Assembly: GCF_000720185.1 (NCBI RefSeq)
Contig: NZ_JOIY01000074.1
Location: forward strand, 1 to 57,483
Reading direction: 5' to 3'
DNA: 57,483 bases
Source of the DNA: Streptomyces sp. NRRL S-340
GTDB taxonomy: Bacteria > Actinomycetota > Actinomycetes > Streptomycetales > Streptomycetaceae
The position numbers and the translations under genes were made by a program. The notes beneath the pieces are model-generated. The model ran no database searches and was not told the origin of the DNA. It worked only from the letters and a program-made list of their open reading frames with translations. Below, piece after piece: positions 45,923 through 54,394 of this stretch; the first letter of the stretch is position 1; each line of letters starts with the position of its first letter.

Positions 45923-46732
45923 TCAGGGCAGCAGACGCTGCTCCTTGGCGACGGCCACGGCGCCGGCGCGGGTGTCGACGCCGAGTTTGTCGTAGATGCG
46001 CCCCAGGTGCGTCTTGACCGTCGCCTCGCTCAGGAAGAGTGCCTTGGCGATGTCCCGGTTGGTCAGCCCCCGGGCCAGCTGCCCGAGGATGTCGCGCTCG
46101 CGGTCGGTCAGTCCGGGGCGCGGGCTGCGCATGCGGGCCATGACCCGGTGGGCGACGGGTGCGGACAGGGCGGTGCGGCCGGCGGCGGCGCTGTGGATGG
46201 CCGTGAACAGCTCGTCTGGGCGTTCGGCCTTGAGCAGGTAGCCGGTGGCCCCCGCTCCGATGGCGCGGGTGATGTCCGCGTCCGTGTCGTACGTGGTCAG
46301 GACCAGGACGTGCACCCTGCCGCCGGAAGCGGCGGTGATCCGGCGGGTGGCCTCGACGCCGTCCATCCCCTCCCCCAGCTGCAGATCCATGAGGACCACG
46401 TCGGGGGTGAGCTTCGCGGCGAGCGCGACGGCCTCCGCCCCGCTGTCCGCCTCGCCCACCACCTCGATGCCCGGGGCGCTGCCCAGCAGGGCCCGCAGAC
46501 CGGCGCGGACCACCGCGTGATCGTCACAGAGCACGATCCGTACGGCTTCGGCGGGACCGGCGGACAGGTGGGAGGCGGTGGACAGGTGGGGCGGGGCCGA
46601 GCCGCCGGGTTCGGCGCTCTCACCGGGTCCGGTGGAGCCGCCGGGACGGATGGAGCCGCCGAGTCCGGTGGAGCCGTCGGGACCGGTGGATTCGGCGGGA
46701 CCGGCGGACCGGTCGGGTTCGGGGCGGGTCAC
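45923..46732 (-). CDS. NarL/LuxR-type response regulator (SenR-like)
   Basis: A 269-residue protein. Residues 62-180 form a receiver domain with D70/D71 and phospho-acceptor D116 in VVLMDLQLG, plus K in YLLKAERP. Residues 200-265 hold the LuxR helix-turn-helix (LTDRERDILGQLARGLTNRD...ATVKTHLGRIYDKLG). The first 60 residues are an unusual Ser/Thr-Gly-Pro repeat (STGPDGSTGLGGS) encoded by a degenerate repeat. The GTG start overlaps the kinase stop (GTGA). With the upstream kinase and the divergent HbpS-like gene it resembles the SenS/SenR/HbpS system of S. reticuli. Confidence 0.88.
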   Translation of the reverse strand: MTRPEPDRSAGPAESTGPDGSTGLGGSIRPGGSTGPGESAEPGGSAPPHLSTASHLSAGPAEAVRIVLCDDHAVVRAGLRALLGSAPGIEVVGEADSGAEAVALAAKLTPDVVLMDLQLGEGMDGVEATRRITAASGGRVHVLVLTTYDTDADITRAIGAGATGYLLKAERPDELFTAIHSAAAGRTALSAPVAHRVMARMRSPRPGLTDRERDILGQLARGLTNRDIAKALFLSEATVKTHLGRIYDKLGVDTRAGAVAVAKEQRLLP

Positions 46733-48192
46733 GGCGCGGGGACCTCCACTGCGCTGGGGGCGGGACGGAGCGGTACGGCGGCGGAGACGACGGTGCCGTC
46801 ACCGGGCGCTGACTCGATGGTGAGGGTGCCGCCCAGCTGGCCGACCCGGGCGCGGATCGCGGGCAGGCCGTGCCCCCGTACCCCGGGCGCCCGCTCCGGC
46901 AGGGCCGAGGTGTCCAGACCGCGGCCGTCGTCGGCCACGTCGAGGCGGACCTGGTCCTCCAGGTAGGTGAGGGTGAGGGCTGCCCGGGTCGCACCGGAGT
47001 GCTCGCGGACGTTGGCGAGGGCGCCCTGCGCGATGCGCAGCAGTGCCGACTGCACCCGGTCCGGCAGGCCGGACGGACCCGGGGCGCCGTCGACGAGGCA
47101 GGTCACGGTGCGTTCCGCCGTGCTCTCACGGGAGGCGAGGCCGCGCAGCGCCGCTTCCAGGCCGCCGCCCTCGGCGAGATCGGCCGGGGCCAGGTCGTGC
47201 ACGAACCGGCGGGCCTCGGTGAGGCTGCTCTCGGCGATCGCGGCGGCCGTGCGCACATGGGCCCGCGCCTGCCGCGGGTCGGTGTGCCACACCAGGTCTG
47301 CTGCCTGGAGGAGCATCCGCTGACTGGACAGGCTCTGGGCGAGGGTGTCGTGGATCTCCATGGACAGCCGCTGGCGCTCGGCGAGGGTGCCCTCGCGACG
47401 CTCGGTGGCGGCCAGTTCGCGGCGGGTGCGCACCAGGTCGCGGATCAGGGCGGCCTGGCGTGCCGCCTGCCGGTCCAGGTGGGTGAGGACCGCGGTGGCC
47501 AGGAGGGCGACGGCCGGCGGTGCGACCACCAGGTCGACGTCGACGCGGTCGGCCAGCCGCACCTGTGCGACGACCACGAAGACGGTGAAGAACACCACCA
47601 GCGCGTACGCGGCGCGCGCGGGGAGGATCCGCAGGGCGGTGTAGAACAGCGGCACCGCGCACCAGGCGAAACTGGGTGCCAGGGCGACCAGCACGGCCCA
47701 CACCGCGACCAGCGCGCCCAGCCACAGCAGGGCCCTGCCGGGCGGCCGGCCGGGACCGCGGGCGGACCCGGCGGAAGCCGCCGGTGCCGCCGAAGAACCC
47801 GATGCCGCCGATACCGCTGAAGAGCCCGAAGCAGCCGAAGGCGCTGAGGCAGCCGGTCCCGCCGATGCGGCGGACGGCCCCTGGAGCGCGGGACGCCCCA
47901 CTCCGGGGCGGGCCGCCGCCCCGGCCGACGCGTCCGCCGCCCCGGGCACGGCGGCGGCCGTCCCCGCCGCCGTTCGGCGACCGACGACGTAGAGCAGGGC
48001 CAGCACGCCCGCCAGCGCGAGGACGGCGGGCACCTGGGGCTGGGCGCCGTGCCGCTGCACGTAGCGGGCCAGGGCGGAGAGCAGCAGCAGGAAGAACGCC
48101 AGACGGATGACGAGCGCGAGCCTGCGCGCTTCACCGTCGGCGCTCTTCGGACGGGCCGGGGAGGTTCGGCTCCTGAACGGCATGGACGGCAT
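46729..48192 (-). CDS. NarL-type sensor histidine kinase (SenS-like)
   Basis: A 487-residue kinase. Membrane helices lie at about 24-43, 55-72, 153-178, 180-212 and 220-240; helices 2 and 3 are separated by a 75-residue Ala/Ser/Pro tract. The HisKA_3 dimerisation box RLSMEIHDTLAQSLSSQ carries phospho-His H281. An HATPase follows with N-box NVREHSG, G1 DDGRG and G2 GHGLPAIRARVGQLGG. It would sense an envelope or redox signal and phosphorylate the regulator encoded downstream. The start is ATG 48192, behind GGAGGAG. The divergent neighbour is an exported heme-binding-type protein. Confidence 0.88.
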   Translation of the reverse strand: MPSMPFRSRTSPARPKSADGEARRLALVIRLAFFLLLLSALARYVQRHGAQPQVPAVLALAGVLALLYVVGRRTAAGTAAAVPGAADASAGAAARPGVGRPALQGPSAASAGPAASAPSAASGSSAVSAASGSSAAPAASAGSARGPGRPPGRALLWLGALVAVWAVLVALAPSFAWCAVPLFYTALRILPARAAYALVVFFTVFVVVAQVRLADRVDVDLVVAPPAVALLATAVLTHLDRQAARQAALIRDLVRTRRELAATERREGTLAERQRLSMEIHDTLAQSLSSQRMLLQAADLVWHTDPRQARAHVRTAAAIAESSLTEARRFVHDLAPADLAEGGGLEAALRGLASRESTAERTVTCLVDGAPGPSGLPDRVQSALLRIAQGALANVREHSGATRAALTLTYLEDQVRLDVADDGRGLDTSALPERAPGVRGHGLPAIRARVGQLGGTLTIESAPGDGTVVSAAVPLRPAPSAVEVPAP

Positions 48193-48488
48193 GGGCTGCT
48201 CCTCCCGGCCGGGACTTCGGGACGTACGGACTTGGCTGCCGAGCTGGGCGAGCACTGACATTGTCGCCCCGGCCCCGCCCGCCGGGGTCAACCGATCGGA
48301 TGACCCCGGTGTCCACCGTCCTGCTCGCCGGGACCAGCCGGTACGCCGACGGGTGCGCGGGGCGGGCGGGGTGAGGCTGGAGGCACAGCGCAGGAAGCGC
48401 TGCGCCCCCCGCACCGCGGGGACCGGGCCGCGACGCCGGCCGGTCCGCCGGGGCGGGAGGGACGCGAGACTACCGGGGAGTTGCCCGC

Positions 48489-49061
48489 ATGCAGCACAAG
48501 GCCAAGAAGTTCTCCACCCGCGCCAGGCTCGTCACCTCCGTGGCGGCCGTGGCAGCGGTCGGTGCCGGTGTGGCCGGCGCGGTCTCCGCGTCCGCCGGCA
48601 CCCCGGCAGCCGCTCCGGCCGCGGCCGTCGCGGCGGTGAAGGGGAAGGCCACGACCACCAGCACCCATCTGACGGTCGACGCCGCCACCGACGCGGCCGA
48701 GGCGGCTCTGAAGGCCGCGCGGAAGGAGGGCCAGCGGGTGAGCGTCGCGGTGGTGGACCGCAACGGCAACACGATCGTCACCCTGCGCGGCGACGGTGCC
48801 GGCCCGCAGTCGTACGAGTCCGCGGTGAAGAAGGCGTACACGGCGGTCTCCTGGAACGCGCCCACCTCGCAACTGGTCAAGCGTCTGGAGTCGGCGCCCA
48901 CCCTCAAGGACATCCCGGGCACCCTGTTCCTGGCGGGCGGCGCCCCGGTGGCGTACGACAACGCTCCGGTCGCGGGCATCGGTGTGGCGGGCGCGCCCTC
49001 CGGTGACCTGGACGAGAAGTTCGCCCGGGCCGGCGCCGAGGCGATCGCCGACGGCCGCTGA
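48489..49061 (+). CDS. Exported GlcG/HbpS-type heme-binding protein
   Basis: A 190-residue protein. A Sec signal (RLVTSVAAVAAVGAGVAGAV, cleaved after SASA) is followed by a GlcG domain (DAATDAAEAALKAARKEGQRVSVAVVDRNGN; YESAVKKAYTAVSWN; GTLFLAGGAPVAYDNAPVAGIGVAGAPSG). In Streptomyces reticuli the homologue HbpS is an octameric, extracellular heme-binding protein that controls the SenS kinase in response to heme and redox stress. Gene order here, divergent from a SenS-like kinase and SenR-like regulator, fits. Specific ligand residues were not checked. The ATG lies behind GGGAGTTGCCCGC. Confidence 0.85.
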   Translation: MQHKAKKFSTRARLVTSVAAVAAVGAGVAGAVSASAGTPAAAPAAAVAAVKGKATTTSTHLTVDAATDAAEAALKAARKEGQRVSVAVVDRNGNTIVTLRGDGAGPQSYESAVKKAYTAVSWNAPTSQLVKRLESAPTLKDIPGTLFLAGGAPVAYDNAPVAGIGVAGAPSGDLDEKFARAGAEAIADGR

Positions 49062-49209
49062 CGGGGTCGCCCGTCCCGCCCGGCTGAGCGGCGGCCCCGT
49101 CCGCGGCCGCTCGGTGGCGGCGCGCGGGGTCCCCGCCCCGCGCGCCGCCACACTGTCCGCGGGCCCTCGCCGTCCCGTCGTCACCGTCACCCTGTGGAGG
49201 AGTTCCGCC

Positions 49210-49857
49210 GTGGCCAAGAAGTCACCTTCCCCTGCCGACCGCGCCCTGCTGGAGGCCGCGCGCGGCGGCGACGTCCCCGCCGTCCGCGCGGCCCTGGCAG
49301 CGGGCGCGGGCCTGGAGGTCCGCGACGCGGAGGGCCGCACGCCGCTGCTGCTGGCGGCCCTCGCCGACCAGGTGCCCGCGGCCGAGGTCCTGGTCCGGGC
49401 GGGCGCGGACGTGAACGCGCAGGACGACCGGCAGGACAGCGCCTGGCTGGCCACCGGGGTGACCGGCAGCGTGGCGATGATGCGCGCGCTGCTGCCCGGC
49501 GGCCCGGACGTGAGTCTGACCAACCGGTTCGGCGGGGTCTCGGTGATCCCGGCCAGTGAACGCGGGCACGTGGCGTACGTGCGCGCGGTTCTGGCCGAGA
49601 CCGCCGTGGACGTGAACCACGTCAACCGGCTCGGCTGGACGGCCCTGCTGGAGGCGGTGATCCTCGGCGACGGCGGACGCACCCACCAGGAGGTCGTGGA
49701 GGTGCTGCTCGCGGCGGGCGCCGACCCGCTGCTGCCGGACGCCGAGGGCGTCACGGCCCGCCTCCACGCCGAGCGCCGCGGCTTCGGCGGGATCGCCGCC
49801 GTACTGCTGGCGGCCGAGCGGCGGACTGCTTCGCGGAGCGAGGAGGCCGGCGAGTGA
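49210..49857 (+). CDS. Ankyrin-repeat protein
   Basis: A 215-residue protein made almost wholly of ankyrin repeats: ALLEAARGGDVPAVRAALAAGA, RTPLLLAALADQVPAAEVLVRAGADVN and GWTALLEAVILGDGGRTHQEVVEVLLAAGADPLLPD. There is no signal peptide. In Streptomyces, ankyrin proteins frequently sit next to catalase and other stress genes, and the HbpS-like gene precedes this one. The GTG start follows GGAGGAGTTCC. Its stop overlaps a GTG opening a decayed lipoprotein gene. Confidence 0.85.
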   Translation: MAKKSPSPADRALLEAARGGDVPAVRAALAAGAGLEVRDAEGRTPLLLAALADQVPAAEVLVRAGADVNAQDDRQDSAWLATGVTGSVAMMRALLPGGPDVSLTNRFGGVSVIPASERGHVAYVRAVLAETAVDVNHVNRLGWTALLEAVILGDGGRTHQEVVEVLLAAGADPLLPDAEGVTARLHAERRGFGGIAAVLLAAERRTASRSEEAGE

Positions 49858-50395
49858 GGCGACGGCGCTCGGCGGCCGTCGCGGGCGCGGTGCCCGTGGC
49901 CGTGCCGGCCGGGTGCGCGCCGGTCGGCGCCGCCGCTTCCCCGCCGTACCCGCCCGCTCCGCCGCACCGCGAACCGGACCGGGGCCGGGCTCAGGGCCGG
50001 GAGCGGGAGCGGGACACACGAGCGGACCGGAAGGCTCCGCCGCCCCGGCCGCACCGCTGCCGCACGGCACCGTGCTGGTGACCGACTTCGGCGCCGGCAC
50101 CGTGACCTTCGTCGACCCGGCACGCCGTCACGGCCGGCGCAGACGGCACGCTCCAGTGCGGCACCGGGCCGGTCGATCCGTCCCGGGACGACGGGCCGTC
50201 CCGGACCGTGCGCTCCCCCGGCGGCCACGAGCGCGTCATCCCGCCCGACGAGCCGCACGCGGACGTCGCCCTGCCGGCGGACGCACCGCCTACGTCCCGG
50301 ACGGCTTCACCCGCGCCGGCCACTGGAACGGCCTGAGCGTCGTCGGCCTCGGCACGGGCCACGTCACGCGCCCGGCGGCCGGTCACCGCCCGCTG
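49854..50395 (+). pseudogene. Decayed lipoprotein/beta-propeller-type gene
   Basis: GTG 49854 overlaps the ankyrin stop and opens a short lipoprotein signal (RRRRSAAVAGAVPVAVPAGCAP), then the frame breaks. In a second frame GTVLVTDFGAGTVTFVDPAR reads like a propeller (YncE/YVTN) strand. In a third comes DGTLQCGTGPVDPSRDDGPS and in another GRTAYVPDGFTRAGHWNGLS. The order is co-linear but crosses several frameshifts, so it is a pseudogene. Its end overlaps the converging deaminase. Confidence 0.55.
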
Positions 50396-50936
50396 GGGAC
50401 GGCCGTGCTGCAGCGAACGCGCGGTGCAGGTCGTACAGCCGGCCGGCCAGCGCCGGTGCGGGCCCCCGCACCTCCAGGCCGGGCACCACGTCCCGGATGG
50501 GCGCGCAGCGCACCGGGGACGGCGGCACACCGAGGTCGGCCAGCCATCGCGTCAACTGCGCGGCGGAGTGGGCGTACACGACGGGACCCAGGCCCGCCCA
50601 GCCGTGGGCGGCGGCGCACATGGGGCAGTGCTCGCCCGAGGTGAAGACGGTGGCCGCGGCCCGTTCGTCCTCGGTGAGGTGGGCCGTGGCCCAGCGGACC
50701 AGCTCGAACTCCGGGTGCCGGGTCCGGTCGCCGAGGGTACGGACGCGGTTGCGGTCCTCCGCCAGGACCCGCCCGTCGGCGCCGACCAGGAGGGAGCCGA
50801 AGGGCTCGTCCCCGGCGCGCAGTGCCTCGGCGGCCAGCTCGACGGCACGTTCCAGGCGGGGCATGTCGTCGGCCGTCGGTCCGGCCGGGTCCCTGCCCGG
50901 TCCGGTGGGACGGGTTTCCGGATCGGTGGGGTTCAC
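50364..50936 (-). CDS. CDA-fold nucleoside/guanine deaminase (paralogue 1)
   Basis: A 190-residue zinc deaminase. The metal-binding and proton-shuttle set is visible: HPEFELVRWA (His and Glu in the HxE position) and EHCPMCAAAHGWAG (the PCxxC box). DEPFGSLLVGADGRVLAE is typical of the guanine/tRNA-adenosine deaminase branch. The C-terminal 30 residues are variable and overlap the neighbouring pseudogene. The GTG start lies behind AAGGAGAGCC, nine bases after the second deaminase gene, so the two are co-transcribed within the cyanase operon. The substrate is unknown. Confidence 0.85.
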   Translation of the reverse strand: MNPTDPETRPTGPGRDPAGPTADDMPRLERAVELAAEALRAGDEPFGSLLVGADGRVLAEDRNRVRTLGDRTRHPEFELVRWATAHLTEDERAAATVFTSGEHCPMCAAAHGWAGLGPVVYAHSAAQLTRWLADLGVPPSPVRCAPIRDVVPGLEVRGPAPALAGRLYDLHRAFAAARPSPAGGDRPPGA

Positions 50937-50945
50937 GGCTCTCCT

Positions 50946-51446
50946 TCAGGCTGCGGTGGGGGCGCCTGGGACGCGGCGCTCGCCGCCGTTGCGTTCCTGC
51001 CAGAGCCGGTACACCTCGACGGCGGCGTCGCGCGGCTCGTGCCGCATCGGCAGCCGGCGCTCCTGCCAGTCCTTGGCGAACTCGTCGTAGAAGGTGTCGA
51101 GTTCGAAGTACTTGCGGTCGTCCACGTAGTGCGGCTCGTAGGCGTCCCGGGTGGTGAGGAAGACGACCTCGTCGGGCGAACAGTAGTAGAGCGCCCCGAG
51201 GCACATCGGGCACGGCTGGGCGAGGACGTAGATCGTGGTGCCGACCAGGTGCTCGGTGCCGAGCCGGGTGCACGCCTCGCGGATGGCGAGGATCTCGGCG
51301 TGCGCGGTGGGGTCGTCGGTCTGGGCGACCCGGTTCGCGCTCTCGGCCAGGATCTCTCCGTCCTTGACGATGACGGTCGCGAACGGACGTCCGCCCTCGG
51401 TGACGTTGCGGCGGGCGATGTCGATGGTGTGCTGTGCGAAGTCCAT
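50946..51446 (-). CDS. CDA-fold nucleoside deaminase (paralogue 2)
   Basis: A 166-residue deaminase with a complete zinc site: TAHAEILAIREAC (HAE) and PCPMCLGALYYCSPDEV. GRPFATVIVKDGEILAESANRV is the substrate-pocket strand. A long C-terminal helix region rich in Tyr/Asp (DDRKYFELDTFYDEFAKDW) is characteristic. It resembles guanine deaminase more than tRNA deaminase. It lies about 107 bases behind cynS and nine before paralogue 1, in the order cynT-cynS-deaminase-deaminase. The ATG at 51446 follows AGGACACCC. Confidence 0.88.
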   Translation of the reverse strand: MDFAQHTIDIARRNVTEGGRPFATVIVKDGEILAESANRVAQTDDPTAHAEILAIREACTRLGTEHLVGTTIYVLAQPCPMCLGALYYCSPDEVVFLTTRDAYEPHYVDDRKYFELDTFYDEFAKDWQERRLPMRHEPRDAAVEVYRLWQERNGGERRVPGAPTAA

Positions 51447-51553
51447 GGGGGGGTGTCCTTCCGGTCCTTGGGGGATGAGCGGCGGGCCGGGGCGGGCCTG
51501 CGGGGGCGGGCGGTGCGCCCCGGTCCGCCGCTCCGGTGGGGCGGGCGGGATCG

Positions 51554-52024
51554 TCAGAAGGGCTTGGTCGGCAGGTACTTGCCGTCCAGGGTGATCACGG
51601 CACGCTCGCCGCCCTCGGGGTCGGCGACCTTCTTCACGTCCAGCCGGAAGTTGATCGCGGAGATGATGCCGTCGCCGAACTGCTCGTGCACGAGTGCCTT
51701 GAGCGTGGTGCCGTACACCTGGAGCATCTCGTAGAAGCGGTAGATGGTCGGGTCGGTGGGAACGCCGCCGGGGATGGAGCCCCGGGTCGGGATGGTCCGC
51801 AGCAGCATCGCGGCGTCGTCGTCCAGGCCGAGCAGTTCCGCGACGGCCTCCGCGGCCCGCTCGGGAAGGGCGTGCTGGCCGAGCACGGCGGCGGTCACGA
51901 AGGCCACCGAGAGGCCGGCCGCGTCCGCGATCTGCTGCCAGCTGAGGTCCTTGCGGGTCTTGGCCTCGACCGCGGCGGCGGCGAGCGCCTGACGGGCGGC
52001 GGGGTCGAACTGGGCGTGCATCAT
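51554..52024 (-). CDS. cynS: Cyanate hydratase (cyanase)
   Basis: A 156-residue (or 155 from the second ATG) cyanase. It decomposes cyanate with bicarbonate to ammonia and carbon dioxide, as a decamer in the cytosol. The N-terminal helical domain ([22 protein letters not shown]) and the C-terminal active-site domain with [17 protein letters not shown] are complete. Arg, Glu and Ser at 95, 98 and 121, counted from the second ATG, correspond to the catalytic trio of the E. coli enzyme. It is downstream of a carbonic anhydrase that recycles the bicarbonate cosubstrate. The ribosome-binding site is GGAAGGACC. Confidence 0.95.
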   Translation of the reverse strand: MMHAQFDPAARQALAAAAVEAKTRKDLSWQQIADAAGLSVAFVTAAVLGQHALPERAAEAVAELLGLDDDAAMLLRTIPTRGSIPGGVPTDPTIYRFYEMLQVYGTTLKALVHEQFGDGIISAINFRLDVKKVADPEGGERAVITLDGKYLPTKPF

Positions 52025-52076
52025 GAGGGAAGGTCCTTCCTGGGTTCAAGGGTGGGGGAACACCCGGTCGGCCGCG

Positions 52077-52131
52077 AGACGACGACAGCGACGACGGCGA
52101 CGACGGCGACGGCGACGGCGACGGCGACCGG
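52077..52131. repeat. GACGGC simple repeat
   Basis: About 55 bases of (GACGAC/GACGGC)n lie between cynT and cynS on the plus strand. It is a slippage-prone simple repeat in an operon spacer. No role is evident. Confidence 0.8.
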
Positions 52132-52188
52132 GACGTGGAGGGGCGGGCGGGGTCCGCGGGGCGTGGGCCTGCCGCGGGGCCCGCCGGG

Positions 52189-52833
52189 TCAGGCCGCGGA
52201 CGTGGCGGAGGGCGGTTCCGGGGCGGGGTGCGTGGCCGTGGGCCGCCGGACCGGGCCGGAGCGGGGCTGCGGGGTGACGGTCTCGACGCCGCCGGTGGCG
52301 ATGTCGTAGACCCAGCCGTGGGTGGCGAGGGTGCCCTCGGCCAGGGCGCGGGCCACCGAGGGGTGGGTGGCCAGGTTCGCGAGCTGGGCGAGTACGTTCT
52401 GGCGCACCAGGGCGGCGACGTCACCGCCGGCGGGGGTACGGGCCCGGGAGGCGTCCGCGTGCCGCAGCCACCGGCCGACCGCCGGGACCCCGCTCAGATC
52501 GTGCGCCTCGGCCAGCGCGGTCATCGCACCGCAGCCGGCGTGTCCGCACACCACGGCATCGCGGACGCCCAGCACGGCGACGGCGTACTCGATGCTCGCC
52601 GCGACCGCGTCCGGGCCCGGCGCGTGGGCCGGGACCAGATTGCCCGCGGTGCGGACGACGAACAGCTCGCCCGGCTCGCTCGTCGTGATCAGTTCCGGGA
52701 CGACGCGGGCGTCGGAGCAGCCGATGAACAGCGTGTGCGGCGCGTGGTTCCCGGCGAGGTGGGCGAACAGCTCCGCCTTGGCTGGGTGGACGTCCCGCTG
52801 GAATCGCGTGACGCCCTCGGTGAGGTCGCGCAT
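52189..52833 (-). CDS. cynT: Beta-carbonic anhydrase (CynT-like)
   Basis: A 214-residue enzyme. Zinc ligands and active-site residues of the beta class are present: C39-S-D41-A-R43 in IGCSDARVVPE, H98 and C101 in VCGHAGCGAM. In the cyn operon it turns the CO2 from cyanase back into bicarbonate, which cyanase consumes. The C-terminal 25 residues are Pro/Thr-rich. The ATG lies behind GGGAGTGACCC. It is first in the leftward operon, divergent from the LysR regulator. Confidence 0.93.
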   Translation of the reverse strand: MRDLTEGVTRFQRDVHPAKAELFAHLAGNHAPHTLFIGCSDARVVPELITTSEPGELFVVRTAGNLVPAHAPGPDAVAASIEYAVAVLGVRDAVVCGHAGCGAMTALAEAHDLSGVPAVGRWLRHADASRARTPAGGDVAALVRQNVLAQLANLATHPSVARALAEGTLATHGWVYDIATGGVETVTPQPRSGPVRRPTATHPAPEPPSATSAA

Positions 52834-52888
52834 GGGTCACTCCCTTCGTGGATTCCGGCCCGTCGGGCTCGATGCATCCACCTTGCAT

Positions 52889-52950
52889 GACCTGTGCCTA
52901 TAGCGTCCAAGACGCATCACTCATAAGTTCTATTGGTCATATCTATACTG
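52889..52950. promoter_or_regulatory. Divergent cyn promoter/operator
   Basis: An AT-rich gap of about 120 bases separates cynT and the LysR gene. TATACT (52944-52949) ends seven bases before ATG 52957, giving a probable leaderless transcript of the regulator. TATAGG on the opposite strand (52897-52902) is a candidate -10 for the cyn operon. ATAAGTTCTATTGGTCATAT between them has the interrupted symmetry expected of a LysR site. Confidence 0.55.
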
Positions 52951-52956
52951 ATGCTC

Positions 52957-53868
52957 ATGGCTCTGGAACTGCGACATCTGCGTTACCTGCTGGCCGTCGC
53001 CGAGCACGGCAGCTTCACCCGCGCCGCCGAGGAGCTGCGCATCTCCCAGCCGACCCTGTCCCAGCAGGTCAGGCAGCTGGAAAGGACGGTGGGAGTGCAA
53101 CTGCTCGACCGCACGGGGCGCAGCATGCGGCTCACCGACGCGGGCGAGACGTACGCGCGCCACGCCCGGCGGGCCCTGCGGGACCTGGCGGCCGCCCAGC
53201 GTGCCGTCCAGGACGTCCAGGACCTCACCCGCGGCCACCTGCGCCTGGCCGTGACGCCGACGTTCACCGCGTACCTGGTGGGCCCGCTGGTCGCCGAACT
53301 GCACGCACACCACCCCGGAATCACCCTGGACGTCAGGGAGATGACCCAGGACCGCATCGAGTCGGCGCTCCTCGCCGACGACGTCGACCTCGGCATCGCC
53401 TTCGCCGGCGCCCATCTGCCCGGCATCACCGCGGCGACCTTGTTCACGGAGACCCTCAGCCTGGTCACCGGCGCCCACCGCCCGGAGGACGGACCGCCGG
53501 CGCCGCTCCCCGTGCAGAGCCTGATGGATCATCAACTCGCACTGCTGAGCGGCGACTTCGCCACCCGCGGGCACATCGACGCCCATCTCGCTGCCCATGG
53601 CGTGCGCCCGCGCATCGCGGTCGAGGCCAACTCCATCCAGGCCCTGGTCGAGATCGTGCGCCGCACGACGATCGTCACGGTGCTGCCCGACGCCATCACC
53701 CACGACCACCCCCGCCTCACCCCGGTGCCCCTCGAACCGGCCCTGCCCGCGCGCACGGTGACCCTGCTGCGCCGCGGAGGCGGTTACGAGAGCGCCGCCG
53801 CCCGGGCCTTCACCCGCCTCACCCACGCCCTGGTGCGTGCCCGCGGCTACGCCGACGCCCGCCCCTGA
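52957..53868 (+). CDS. cynR: LysR-type regulator, CynR-like
   Basis: A 303-residue LysR regulator. The winged helix-turn-helix is ELRHLRYLLAVAEHGSFTRAAEELRISQPTLSQQVRQLERTVG. The inducer domain follows (LRLAVTPTFTAYLVGPLVAEL, DVDLGIAFAGAHLPGI, GVRPRIAVEANSIQALVEIVRR). The VTPTFTAYLVGPL region is what I associate with CynR, which activates cyanase genes in response to cyanate. It is divergent from cynT-cynS with a shared regulatory gap. ATG 52957 is preferred over 52951 because the -10 would give a leaderless message beginning there. A hairpin follows. Confidence 0.9.
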   Translation: MALELRHLRYLLAVAEHGSFTRAAEELRISQPTLSQQVRQLERTVGVQLLDRTGRSMRLTDAGETYARHARRALRDLAAAQRAVQDVQDLTRGHLRLAVTPTFTAYLVGPLVAELHAHHPGITLDVREMTQDRIESALLADDVDLGIAFAGAHLPGITAATLFTETLSLVTGAHRPEDGPPAPLPVQSLMDHQLALLSGDFATRGHIDAHLAAHGVRPRIAVEANSIQALVEIVRRTTIVTVLPDAITHDHPRLTPVPLEPALPARTVTLLRRGGGYESAAARAFTRLTHALVRARGYADARP

Positions 53869-53893
53869 AGGATCCGCGGCATCCATGAGGATT

Positions 53894-53917
53894 CCGGCCG
53901 GGACCCGTCCCGGCCGG
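53894..53917 (+). terminator. Hairpin terminator after cynR
   Basis: Perfect 10-bp inverted repeat CCGGCCGGGA/TCCCGGCCGG with a 4-base loop, 26 bases after the cynR stop. Confidence 0.75.
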
Positions 53918-54236
53918 ACGACCTGCGCATCTCGCGCCTCTCGTCTGGCCAGGGCCTTCACCGGATCGAAGTGACCGGCGCCGCCTCCGGCCGGGCTGGA
54001 AGAAGGCCACGACCGCACCGTCCTGGCAGTCCGTACCCGGGGGGCGGGACGCGGAAGGTTCAGTGGCCTCCGGTCCCGGCGGCCACAGGATCACGTCCGC
54101 CGGTGCGGCGCTCGCGGCTCGTCTCGGCGCGATGCGCGCCGCACGTCCTTCACCGAGCCCGATGACCCCCACCCGCCGGCACCGGTCCACGAGGCCGGTA
54201 CACGACCGGCCCCGACCAGTCCCCGGAAAAGAACGA
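53918..54236. other. Gene-free stretch at the accessory-region boundary
   Basis: Between the cynR terminator and the copied tRNA flank no gene is convincing. Open frames have weak codon bias. It includes short GC-rich words but no recognised transposase or RNA. It is the transition from conserved chromosome to tRNA-linked scrap. Confidence 0.5.
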
Positions 54237-54283
54237 GGACCGGCTTCGGATCGCTCCGAAACCGGCCCTGATCTGCGACTCTC
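54237..54283 (-). other. Copy of the tRNA-Pro terminator and flank, without tRNA
   Basis: The 14-bp hairpin GGACCGGCTTCGGA/TCCGAAACCGGCCC (54237-54268) is followed by TGATCTGCGACTCTC. The 20 bases 54264-54283 are identical to bases 1-20 and to 56740-56759. The tRNA itself is absent; unrelated sequence follows. It is a trimmed remnant of an old integration at tRNA-Pro. Confidence 0.75.
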
Positions 54284-54394
54284 GCAGCCCATCGCCGCGA
54301 GATCGGCATGAGGCCGATGACGGGGGCCGGGCAGCGCGACAGGTTGATGTCCGGGGGAAGCACTCGCGGGCGGTGACAGCGGCCCCCTGGGAAG

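Noticed and set aside
53918..54236. A lipoprotein or transposase gene in the gap after cynR
   Set aside because: Frames show no signal, motif or consistent codon bias; nothing could be supported.
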